A stretch of 32,083 bases of DNA from Oligoflexia bacterium (GTDB lineage: Bacteria > Bdellovibrionota > Bdellovibrionia > JABDDW01), in assembly GCA_023250675.1 (NCBI GenBank), contig JAHFAE010000027.1, positions 1 through 32,083 of the forward strand, in the 5' to 3' direction. This document shows positions 15,730-22,871 of this stretch, piece by piece; position 1 is the first letter of the stretch; each line of letters opens with the position of its first letter. Made by a program: the position numbers and the translations under genes. Under the pieces are notes generated by a model, which saw nothing but the letters and a program-made list of their open reading frames with translations, searched no databases and was not told the DNA's origin.

Positions 15730-16475
15730 ATGCGCCCCGTGCCCCAATCAATACCAATATCTTCAACGGTTTTGCGGATGGCCGGTTGTTGGTCCCAGTA
15801 TTTAATAATTTCACTTATAGGTATAAGTCGTTTTCTACCGCCCAAGTCTCGATAAGTTTTTCTGCAAAAAATAAGGTCTTCAGGATAATCAACAGTAATC
15901 CTCACCTCGGCCCTTTGAAGTTCAGTCGAAGGGAGGGGCCTTAATATTTTAAAGTCATTTTGATGTTCAAAGATATATGACGTGACGAGTTCACTTCGAT
16001 TTCGATCGTTACCTAATTTGTGGGATTTTCTCAAAGCGCTCATGGCCACAATTTCAAAACCGGAACCTTCAGGTAATTTTTGGTAGCTCGAATAGTCGAC
16101 TTGTTCTTGCTGGTGAGTGGCCCAAAGTTCTTCAATACTCTCGTTGGCAACAAAGGGGCACTCTGACGTGACTCGCAAAACATGATCTGTACCCAGTTGA
16201 TTACCGGCTTTGATAAGACGGCCCAAGACATCTTTAGGATCACCAAATGTGTACTTCCACCCATGTCTTTGAGCTAGAGGAACAAAAGCTTGGTTTTCTG
16301 GCTCTTCAGATATGGCAAGACAAATCTCATCAACACTTTTAACTGCCCTAATATAATTTACACAATTTTCTAGAATTGTGATTTCTTTTTCAATGTCAAT
16401 AAGTTGAAGGGGTTTGCCGTAAAGTCTTGTGCCCTTAAGTCTACATGCCAAAAGAGCGTCAAATTTTGGGTTCAA
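15720..16475 (-). CDS. SpsF-like cytidylyltransferase family protein
   Basis: A 251-aa nucleotide-sugar transferase of the SpsF/acylneuraminate cytidylyltransferase group. ALLACRLKGTRLYGKPLQLI (residues 7-26) aligns with the usual N-terminal IIQARMGSTRLPGK-type nucleotide loop. YTFGDPKDVLGR and DHVLRVTSECPFVAN are the sugar- and metal-site region, and VRITVDYPEDLIFCR the C-terminal signature. It probably activates the neuB product as a CMP-sugar, as SpsE and SpsF are paired in spore-coat glycan loci. The TTG 16475 start overlaps the neuB stop as TTGA. A second, unrelated NeuA-like enzyme lies at 19339. Confidence 0.8.
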   Translation of the reverse strand: MNPKFDALLACRLKGTRLYGKPLQLIDIEKEITILENCVNYIRAVKSVDEICLAISEEPENQAFVPLAQRHGWKYTFGDPKDVLGRLIKAGNQLGTDHVLRVTSECPFVANESIEELWATHQQEQVDYSSYQKLPEGSGFEIVAMSALRKSHKLGNDRNRSELVTSYIFEHQNDFKILRPLPSTELQRAEVRITVDYPEDLIFCRKTYRDLGGRKRLIPISEIIKYWDQQPAIRKTVEDIGIDWGTGRIWT

Positions 16476-17464
16476 GCGAAATATTCTCTCTCAATGGCCA
16501 TGTCTTTAGCTAGAGGTGCTCGAAGTTTTTTGCCCACAACTTGGTTTAATTCATTAATAGCTTTTTCATTGCCACTTCTTTTAAGGGCTAGATCTGAAAC
16601 TTGAATTTCATAACCTGCGGGCAAAGCCTTGGCTGTGCAAACGGCACGACGTACATTTAATTTATATTTGACTTCTTTTTCAGATAAGACCCACTCTTCT
16701 CTTCCTAGAGCAGCACCTGCCGCTTTGATTTCATCGGCCCATTTGACAAACTCTTCAGCCGTTAAAGCTGAAACATAGTCTTCAATCTGTGCCACTCGGC
16801 TTAATGTAAAATGTTTTTCAATAAGTGTGGCGCCCAATCCCATAGCTAAAAAGGGTAGAGAGTGAGCCAGTGGAGAATCACCCGCCGTATGATCTTGAAA
16901 ACCCACAGGCAAATTATAACGATTTAAAATTGTGCGAATTCTTAAGAGGTGATTGTCTTGAATTTCAGTTGGTTCTGCTTGAAATCCATGCATAAGAGTG
17001 ATTTCACAATTTTTAAGAATATCAATAGCCCGGTCAACCACAAGAGCTTCAGTACCACCCGTAGAAAGTAAGACTTTTTTCTTGGTAGCTGCGACTTTCG
17101 AAAGTAATGTCTCATTGTTGACATCGGTGGAATGCACTTTAAAGCCATCCACCCCAATGCTCATCAGGAATTCTAAAGAATCCATTCCAAAAACGTCTGA
17201 AAAAAATTCTTTGCCCGCTTGGTGCATGGATTTTACTGCCCTTGCCCAAATTTCACCGGGTAATTCCAAACTCTTGAATAAATTGTAATACTTGTAATCT
17301 TTGAGGGCTAGCTCGTCTGCTTGAAATATTTGAAATTTAATGGCGTCAGCTTTTGTGGTTTTTACTGCGTTACAGAAAAGTTCAACAAGACGGCCATTGC
17401 CTTCAAAACCTTGAGCAATTTCAGCCACAATATAGGGTAACTTTTGAGTATTCTCCATGGACAT
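16472..17464 (-). CDS. NeuB-family nonulosonate synthase, divergent type
   Basis: About 330 aa. NeuB enzymes condense phosphoenolpyruvate with a 6-carbon aminosugar (ManNAc or relatives) to give 9-carbon acids. Family features are YIVAEI, DAIKFQIFQADELA, FFSDVFGMDSLEFL, LLSTGGTEA, FQDHTAGDSPLA, TLIEKHFTLSR and a C-terminal SAF domain (about 270-330). The canonical NHNG of the first loop is replaced by AQGFEGN, so it belongs to a variant group and its aldehyde substrate may differ from ManNAc. Starts at 17473, 17464 and 17458 are all possible; 17464 has GAAG at a suitable distance. It heads the minus operon and is divergent from the GAPDH-like gene with about 30 bp between. Confidence 0.85.
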   Translation of the reverse strand: MSMENTQKLPYIVAEIAQGFEGNGRLVELFCNAVKTTKADAIKFQIFQADELALKDYKYYNLFKSLELPGEIWARAVKSMHQAGKEFFSDVFGMDSLEFLMSIGVDGFKVHSTDVNNETLLSKVAATKKKVLLSTGGTEALVVDRAIDILKNCEITLMHGFQAEPTEIQDNHLLRIRTILNRYNLPVGFQDHTAGDSPLAHSLPFLAMGLGATLIEKHFTLSRVAQIEDYVSALTAEEFVKWADEIKAAGAALGREEWVLSEKEVKYKLNVRRAVCTAKALPAGYEIQVSDLALKRSGNEKAINELNQVVGKKLRAPLAKDMAIEREYFA

Positions 17465-17494
17465 GGGCGGCATCTTCTACTATACAAGGCGCAT

Positions 17495-18541
17495 ATGTCA
17501 ATTAAGAATCTCAAGGTAGGAATCAACGGTTTTGGTCGCATTGGTCGAGCTGTCGCTCGTCAAATTTTGATGCGTGATCACCATCAAATTGTTCACATTA
17601 ATGATATAAATTCAGACTATTCAAATCTTCGTTATTTATTGAAATACGACACCACCTACGGGCAGCTTGATCGAAACATTTCAGTCAATGAAAAGGGTCT
17701 TATTTTTGGCGATTTTCCGGTCGCTGTGACTCATGAATCTAAGATTGATTTGGTTAATTGGTTGGCTAGTGGTGTAGATGTTATTATTGAAGCGACAGGA
17801 GTTAAGCATAACGAAGTGGGAGCCAAAAAATTAGCTCAAAAAGGAATTCCCACGGTCATCACTCAAAACTCTGACCAAGCCGACTATACTTTAGTTTTTG
17901 GTGTAAATGAAAAATCATATAATCCTAAAGAACATCTCTGTGTCTCGACAAGTATTTGTGATGCAAATGCGTGCGGACCGGTGCTTAGCGCTCTGAACTC
18001 AGCCTTTGGAATTAACCACGGGTTTATCACCACTCTTCATCCATGGCTTTCTTATCAAAATTTGATGGATGGACCCTCAAGATCTCAAGCCTACCCGGGG
18101 GCCACTTATTCTCATTACCCCTTGGGTAGATCTTCAATTGGCAACCTTATCCCCAAGCCGACGACCGTAGTGACTGCTTGCGAAAAGGTATTGCCTGAAA
18201 TCAAAGGTAAGCTCAAATGCATGTCATATCGTGTACCCACGTCGGTGGTCTCAACCGCCGATATGACCATTGAACTTGCAAAACCTGTAAATGAAAACAT
18301 TATTGTCGAGGTTTTAGAGCAACATCAAAAAAATTCTGGTGGCGCCAAGGTGATAAGAGTTAGTGACGAGCCTCTTATTTCTGTGGATTTTTTGAAAGAT
18401 GAATTCTCTTCTATCGTTGATCGACGTTGGCTTATGCTCAATGACAGCCGTCATCTCAAAATAGTTCTTTGGTATGATAATGAGTGGGGATACTCTCGTC
18501 GAGTGATAGATACCATAAATTGTGTTTCTGAGAATGCCTAG
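17495..18541 (+). CDS. GAPDH/erythrose-4-phosphate dehydrogenase-like enzyme
   Basis: A 348-aa member of the glyceraldehyde-3-phosphate dehydrogenase family: VGINGFGRIGRAV for NAD, HINDINSDY with the NAD-selecting Asp37, EATGVKHNEV, and WYDNEWGYSRRVIDT near the end. The catalytic pair appears intact (Cys155, His182), but the usual SNASCTTNCLAP reads STSICDANACGP, and the substrate loop after His182 (PWLSYQNLMDGPSRSQAYPG) is unlike glycolytic enzymes. It heads an operon of sugar genes, so a role in oxidising a phosphorylated aldose for glycan synthesis is inferred. ATG 17495 has AAGG upstream; the 17-codon extension lacks homology. Confidence 0.85.
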   Translation: MSIKNLKVGINGFGRIGRAVARQILMRDHHQIVHINDINSDYSNLRYLLKYDTTYGQLDRNISVNEKGLIFGDFPVAVTHESKIDLVNWLASGVDVIIEATGVKHNEVGAKKLAQKGIPTVITQNSDQADYTLVFGVNEKSYNPKEHLCVSTSICDANACGPVLSALNSAFGINHGFITTLHPWLSYQNLMDGPSRSQAYPGATYSHYPLGRSSIGNLIPKPTTVVTACEKVLPEIKGKLKCMSYRVPTSVVSTADMTIELAKPVNENIIVEVLEQHQKNSGGAKVIRVSDEPLISVDFLKDEFSSIVDRRWLMLNDSRHLKIVLWYDNEWGYSRRVIDTINCVSENA

Positions 18542-18583
18542 GTTGATTCACTGTGAAAAACATTTGTTGAGAGCCAGTGCCCA

Positions 18584-19342
18584 TTGAGTAATAGCAGTGG
18601 AATTCAATGTTTTGTTTTTGATTTTGACGGAGTTCTTTTTGATACTGAAAAAGAATGTCTTCAGCTTGCTTTTCACGCCAGTAAATCCTATGAGTTTGCT
18701 AAAAGTTGGACAAATTTAAATGAGCCTCCTGCAGAAGTAGCATTTGCGTTTTTGAAGAGCCGCTATTTTGTAGGACCGCCATGGCAGTATCCTGTGCTAT
18801 TAGAGTCTATCGCCAATGACAACGTTCCAGCCACGTGGGAAGATTTTCTTGAGTTGGCGCAAAAAAAAGAAGCGCTCTATTGTGATTTCAGGCAACACTA
18901 TTACGCATGTCGAACAAGTATGGGTAAAGACCTTTATAAGTTTATTAAACCCGTGGAAAAATCCCCCCAAGTTTTTCTTCAATTGAAGAAAAATCATCCT
19001 ACTTTTATTCTTTCCACGCGAAACCTAGAGTCTATTTCGGCATTATGGAAGCACTTTTTTAATATGAGTCTTGAGGAGATTATCCTTCCTTTACCCAAAG
19101 GCGAAGAAAAGGTTTCTGTCCTAAAAAACCTTGCGGTCGCAAAAGCATGGAAGCCGGGAGAAATTTTCTTCATTGACGACTATTTGCCCCACCTTATACC
19201 GGCCCACCAGCAGGGGTTTAATGCGTTCTTAGCGAAATGGGGTTACTTGGGGCCAAATGACGCAAATTCAGCATTGAAAATGGGCTTGCCTTGTGTTGAT
19301 TTACATCAATTAGAACCACTTCTAGAGGAGCTCGTTTCATGA
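18584..19342 (+). CDS. HAD-superfamily phosphatase
   Basis: A 252-aa HAD hydrolase. VFDFDGVLFDTE (residues 11-22) carries the nucleophile Asp13 and the acid Asp15. FILSTRNLESISALW is motif II, Lys is present in PLPKGEEKVSVLKNLA, and IFFIDDYLPHLIPA is the acidic motif IV. A helical cap of about 100 residues follows motif I. It probably removes a phosphate from a sugar or sugar-acid intermediate, like the 9-phosphate phosphatases of sialic-acid routes. The TTG 18584 start has GAGAG upstream, and an in-frame TGA at 18554 bounds it. The stop overlaps the next start as ATGA. Confidence 0.8.
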   Translation: MSNSSGIQCFVFDFDGVLFDTEKECLQLAFHASKSYEFAKSWTNLNEPPAEVAFAFLKSRYFVGPPWQYPVLLESIANDNVPATWEDFLELAQKKEALYCDFRQHYYACRTSMGKDLYKFIKPVEKSPQVFLQLKKNHPTFILSTRNLESISALWKHFFNMSLEEIILPLPKGEEKVSVLKNLAVAKAWKPGEIFFIDDYLPHLIPAHQQGFNAFLAKWGYLGPNDANSALKMGLPCVDLHQLEPLLEELVS

Positions 19343-20076
19343 ATCCGTGTCTGATTATCGGTCGCAAAGGGAGCAGAGTTAAAGACAAGAATGTCCAACC
19401 CATAATGGGGCGTCCCCTAGTCATGTATCCCATTCTGGCTGCTAAGAATTCTCGGCTCATTGACGAAGTTTTTGTTTCAACAGATTGCGAAAAAATCAGA
19501 ACCATCGCCCTTGATCAGGGTTGTAAATATATTGAGAGGCCTCCGTTTTTAGCCACCAACGACGCGTTGGCTGAAGACGCTTTTAAGCACGGTTTTGATT
19601 CTATAGTGAGTCAAGCCAAAGCCCCCATTGAATTTATAGTTTTACTCTTTGCCAATGGGGCTACCATTACTCCCGGCATTATTGACGAGGGAATTGAATA
19701 CTTGAAAAAAAATCCCCCCTGCGATTCTGCCGTTTCAGTGAGTAAGTACAATATGTTTAGCGCCCTAAGAGCTCGAAAAATTGAAGACGGTCTAGTGAAA
19801 CCCTTCGTCGATCCTAAACTCTTTTCAAATGCAACCTGTGATCGAGATTCTCAAGGGGATACCTATTTTGTAGATTGCTCGGTTTTTGTTTTGAGACCCC
19901 ATTGCTTTAATTATTCTCAAGGTGAAATTCCATTTAGGTGGATCGGCCGCAAAGTTCATCCCCTTCATCAAGAGGGAGGATGTGACATAGATTTTGAATG
20001 GCAATTTGCCATGGTTGAGCACTGGCTTAAGCAACATAAGTTTTCTGAATCCAACACACCCTACGATTTAAGATGA
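19339..20076 (+). CDS. NeuA/KdsB-like CMP-sugar synthetase
   Basis: A 245-aa cytidylyltransferase. CLIIGRKGSRVKDKNVQPIM and GRPLVMYPILAAKN correspond to the CTP-binding N-terminus of NeuA/PseF enzymes (usually IIPARGGSKRIPRKNI). EVFVSTDCEKIRTIA and FIVLLFANGATITPGIIDEG follow the family pattern. The usual Asp pair near the end appears as GCDIDFEWQFAMVE. The predicted reaction is CTP plus an ulosonic or other acidic sugar to CMP-sugar plus pyrophosphate. It is a different subfamily from the SpsF-like enzyme at 15720. It has ATGA overlaps at both ends, tying it to the phosphatase and the FAH-family gene. Confidence 0.85.
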   Translation: MNPCLIIGRKGSRVKDKNVQPIMGRPLVMYPILAAKNSRLIDEVFVSTDCEKIRTIALDQGCKYIERPPFLATNDALAEDAFKHGFDSIVSQAKAPIEFIVLLFANGATITPGIIDEGIEYLKKNPPCDSAVSVSKYNMFSALRARKIEDGLVKPFVDPKLFSNATCDRDSQGDTYFVDCSVFVLRPHCFNYSQGEIPFRWIGRKVHPLHQEGGCDIDFEWQFAMVEHWLKQHKFSESNTPYDLR

Positions 20077-20912
20077 ACGAGAAGCGATTTGTCCGTGTTA
20101 AAAATAAATCTCATTTTTTTTGGGCAGAAAAAACCTCTGACTGTCTTGAAATTCTATCGCGAGCACCCTGGATGGCGGATTCGAAAAAAACGGGCGAGGT
20201 TATTGAAAAAACCTCTTGGGGTGACTTAGAGTATCAGCCTTGTGCAGAGCCAACAAAGATTATTGCATTTGGTTATAACTACAAAGATTTATTCAAAGAC
20301 AAAGCAGCCAGAGTTTGCACAGATGAACCCCACTATTCAGACAAAGAATTTGAGCCCGTTATTTTTTTAAAAGCTCCCAATGCTTTATCGCCCCATTTAG
20401 GGCAAGTTGCTATTTCTGAAAAATTATCAGAAGTTTGGGTTGAGGTGGAGCTGGCTCTTGTCATTGGTCGACAATCAAAAAATATCAAAAATGAAAGTGA
20501 AGCGCGTGAAGCTCTCTTTGGCTACACCGTTGCCAATGACATTTCGGCATTGAATATTTACGGGCGGGATTGGCATTTGGCCCGATCAAAAAGTATTGAT
20601 GGCTTTTGTCCAATTGGGCCTGAGCTTGTTCAAGGATTAGATTTTGAAGATAAAGTTCTAAGTTTATCTATAAACGGAAATAAAACCCAAAATTCACGAA
20701 CATCAAACCGAGTTCTTAATTCTCTACAAAGTTTGATTTTTGTTTCGCAATTTATGACTTTAGAACCTGGCGATGTAATTTTGACGGGGACTCCACTGGG
20801 AGCCCGGCAGTCTCTGGTGAAACCGGGAGATACGGTTGAGGCCACGATTGAAGGTCTTGGTACACTCAACACGCGATTTGTTTCAGACAGAAGGGACTTA
20901 GAAAATGTCTAA
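20073..20912 (+). CDS. Fumarylacetoacetate hydrolase (FAH) family enzyme
   Basis: A 279-aa protein with the FAH catalytic core: IIAFGYNYKDLF, IFLKAPNAL, the metal ligands Glu124 and Glu126 in VEVELALVIG, Asp156 in YTVANDISA, Lys173 in RSKSIDGFCPIGP, and LEPGDVILTGTPLG. FAH enzymes cleave, decarboxylate, isomerise or dehydrate 2-oxo acids (acylpyruvate hydrolases, 2-keto-3-deoxy acid dehydratases, HpaG). Such an enzyme is unexpected in a surface glycan operon. It starts within the cytidylyltransferase stop (ATGA) and overlaps the next gene by 8 nt, so it is an integral part of the operon. Substrate unknown; a 2-oxo acid related to the sugar pathway is inferred. Confidence 0.85.
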   Translation: MNEKRFVRVKNKSHFFWAEKTSDCLEILSRAPWMADSKKTGEVIEKTSWGDLEYQPCAEPTKIIAFGYNYKDLFKDKAARVCTDEPHYSDKEFEPVIFLKAPNALSPHLGQVAISEKLSEVWVEVELALVIGRQSKNIKNESEAREALFGYTVANDISALNIYGRDWHLARSKSIDGFCPIGPELVQGLDFEDKVLSLSINGNKTQNSRTSNRVLNSLQSLIFVSQFMTLEPGDVILTGTPLGARQSLVKPGDTVEATIEGLGTLNTRFVSDRRDLENV

Positions 20913-21897
20913 GCTTTGGAAAGTTGTAATCCCCGATAGAGTGAAAGGGCCAGCTGAAATAGAAGAATCCATCAGTCAAGGGCGGGCCGAAATTATTTGC
21001 CTTGGTGCCCATCAAAACAATGAGCTTCGCGGTAAAATCGAAGATGCCCATGCTATTTTAGCTTGGCATGATTTGCGTTGGGATGCTGAAACATTGTCCT
21101 CTTTAAAACAATGCAAAGTTCTAGTGCGAGTGGGTGCAGGTTTTGACAATGTGGATTTAGATTCGGCGCGAAAGTTAGGAATTGTTATCAGCAATGTTCC
21201 CGATTACGGCACAAATGACGTGGCCGATCATGCTATAGGGCTTTTGTTGGCACTTGCTCGGGGCCTCATTGGTCACGACAGACAATCAAAATCTGGCCCA
21301 GAAAAATGGGCATGGGGTTTGACTCCCACATTTCGCCTCACCGGTAAAAAATTGGGAATCGTTGGTCTTGGTCGCATCGGTACCGCCACGGCTCTTAGAG
21401 CAAAATCCCTTGGGCTTGAAGTGGGATTTTACGATCCCTACAAACCGTCGGGTTGGGAAAAGTCTTTGTCATTAAAGCGATTTTCTACTCTTGAAGAGTT
21501 AGCAAAAAACGTCTTTATCGTAAGTCTACACACACCTCTGACGCCAGAAACTCGAGGGTTTATTGATCAGAAATTTTGGGCAAGTACTCAAAAAGGGGTC
21601 GTACTTATTAACACGGCTCGAGGCCCAATTCTTAATTGGCAAGATTTTAAAAAATATTTTGAAAGTGGCCAAATTGGGTCTGCTGGGTTTGATGTTTTAC
21701 CCCAAGAACCACCTGATTTAAACGAGGCCTTTTTTAAACAATGGCTAAAAGATGATAGTCTTAAAAACAGACTCTTGATTACGCCCCATTGCGCTTTTTA
21801 TTCAGACGAAGCTGTGGTAGAAATGCGCGAAAAGGCCATGAGAGAAGCGTTGCGGGTCTTATCTGGAGAAAAACCACTTAACCAAGTTAATGGGTGA
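20905..21897 (+). CDS. D-2-hydroxyacid dehydrogenase (CtBP/SerA-like)
   Basis: A 330-aa NAD-dependent dehydrogenase interconverting D-2-hydroxy acids and 2-oxo acids. VRVGAGFDNVDLDSARKLGI and VPDYGTNDVADHAIGLLLAL are substrate-domain motifs; KLGIVGLGRIGTATA is the Rossmann loop. The catalytic triad is visible as Arg239 (NTARGPI), Glu268 (PQEPP) and His295 (TPHCAFYS). It most resembles the C-terminal-binding-protein branch of the family. Next to a GAPDH-like enzyme it recalls the Epd-PdxB pair, which oxidises erythrose-4-phosphate in PLP synthesis, though here probably on another sugar. It overlaps the FAH gene by 8 nt. Confidence 0.88.
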   Translation: MSKLWKVVIPDRVKGPAEIEESISQGRAEIICLGAHQNNELRGKIEDAHAILAWHDLRWDAETLSSLKQCKVLVRVGAGFDNVDLDSARKLGIVISNVPDYGTNDVADHAIGLLLALARGLIGHDRQSKSGPEKWAWGLTPTFRLTGKKLGIVGLGRIGTATALRAKSLGLEVGFYDPYKPSGWEKSLSLKRFSTLEELAKNVFIVSLHTPLTPETRGFIDQKFWASTQKGVVLINTARGPILNWQDFKKYFESGQIGSAGFDVLPQEPPDLNEAFFKQWLKDDSLKNRLLITPHCAFYSDEAVVEMREKAMREALRVLSGEKPLNQVNG

Positions 21898-21914
21898 TGG
21901 GAGATTCGTTTTAG

Positions 21915-22856
21915 ATGAGAAAAAAAATCTTAGTCACCGGTGGCGCAGGTTTTGTCGGTTCTTACCTATCAAGAGAATTACTCAAAAATAATTCAGATGT
22001 GGTCATTGTCGATGATCTATCAAACGGCAAAGAATCAAATATTCCGACCGGCGCAAAGTTTTTTAAATCAAACTTAGCCCATAATGAGACCTACGATAAA
22101 TTAAAAGACGAAAATTTCTACGCCATTTATCATCTGGCGGCTCAAGCTTCTAATGCCATTTCGTTTCGTGACCCTTACAATGATTTGAACTCCAATCAAT
22201 TGGCGACCTTGAAACTCTTGGAATTTGCAAGGCGTGCAGATTGTAAGAGGGTTCTTTTTACCAGTTCCATGAGTGCTTATGGAACAGTTGACAAATTTCC
22301 TACTCCCGAGACAACTGCTCTTAATTCTGATTCTCCATACGGTGCTCACAAAGCAGCTTCAGAGCGATATCTTAAAATCTACGAGAAAGAATATGGATTT
22401 CGCGGCACCGTGTTTCGGCTTTATACGACCTATGGTGGCGGGCAAAACCTAGATAATATTGATCAAGGACTACTGAGTATTTATCTTGCCTATCTTATTA
22501 AGAATATTCCCATAGTTGTTAAAGGATCTTTAGAGAGAACCAGAGACATAGTACACGTGAGCGATGTAGTTTGGGCTTTAATGGCGGCCCTTGAGAATCA
22601 AAATTCTTTTGGTAAGATTTATAATTTATGTTCTGGCACTTCAATGACGATTCGTGAAATTTTAGATGATTTGATTAGTGAGATGGGTCTTGATCCTAAG
22701 ACTTACAAAGTAGAGGTTTTAGCAGGTACACCAGGTGATCCTCAGCATACTCATGGTTCTTATTTGGCAGCAAAAGAAGATTTAGGATTTATGCCAAAGA
22801 TACTACCTCGGGACGGCATAAAGATGACCGTGGCGGCTTACCGAGCCAAACTTTAA
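21915..22856 (+). CDS. NAD-dependent epimerase/dehydratase (SDR)
   Basis: A 313-aa extended SDR. ILVTGGAGFVGSYLSRELL binds NAD; IYHLAAQASNAISF, the catalytic TSSMSAYG and SPYGAHKAASE (YxxxK) are the usual active-site pattern; FRLYTTYGGGQNLDN and RDIVHVSDVVWAL match GalE/WbpP-type epimerases. It acts on a nucleotide sugar, with C4 epimerisation most likely. It lacks the PseB/FlaA1-type pattern, so it is not the missing pseudaminic acid dehydratase. ATG 21915 follows GGGAG, 17 nt after the hydroxyacid dehydrogenase stop. Confidence 0.85.
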   Translation: MRKKILVTGGAGFVGSYLSRELLKNNSDVVIVDDLSNGKESNIPTGAKFFKSNLAHNETYDKLKDENFYAIYHLAAQASNAISFRDPYNDLNSNQLATLKLLEFARRADCKRVLFTSSMSAYGTVDKFPTPETTALNSDSPYGAHKAASERYLKIYEKEYGFRGTVFRLYTTYGGGQNLDNIDQGLLSIYLAYLIKNIPIVVKGSLERTRDIVHVSDVVWALMAALENQNSFGKIYNLCSGTSMTIREILDDLISEMGLDPKTYKVEVLAGTPGDPQHTHGSYLAAKEDLGFMPKILPRDGIKMTVAAYRAKL

Positions 22857-22871
22857 AGGCAGCCTGGTGCT

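Noticed and set aside
17479-17507. TTGACA and TATAGT upstream of neuB
   Set aside because: The spacing is only 11 bp, too short for a standard promoter, and TTGACA overlaps the GAPDH-like start codon region.
21915-22856. Epimerase as the missing PseB
   Set aside because: It has the GalE/WbpP-type GGAGFVG and SSMSAYG pattern rather than that of PseB inverting dehydratases.
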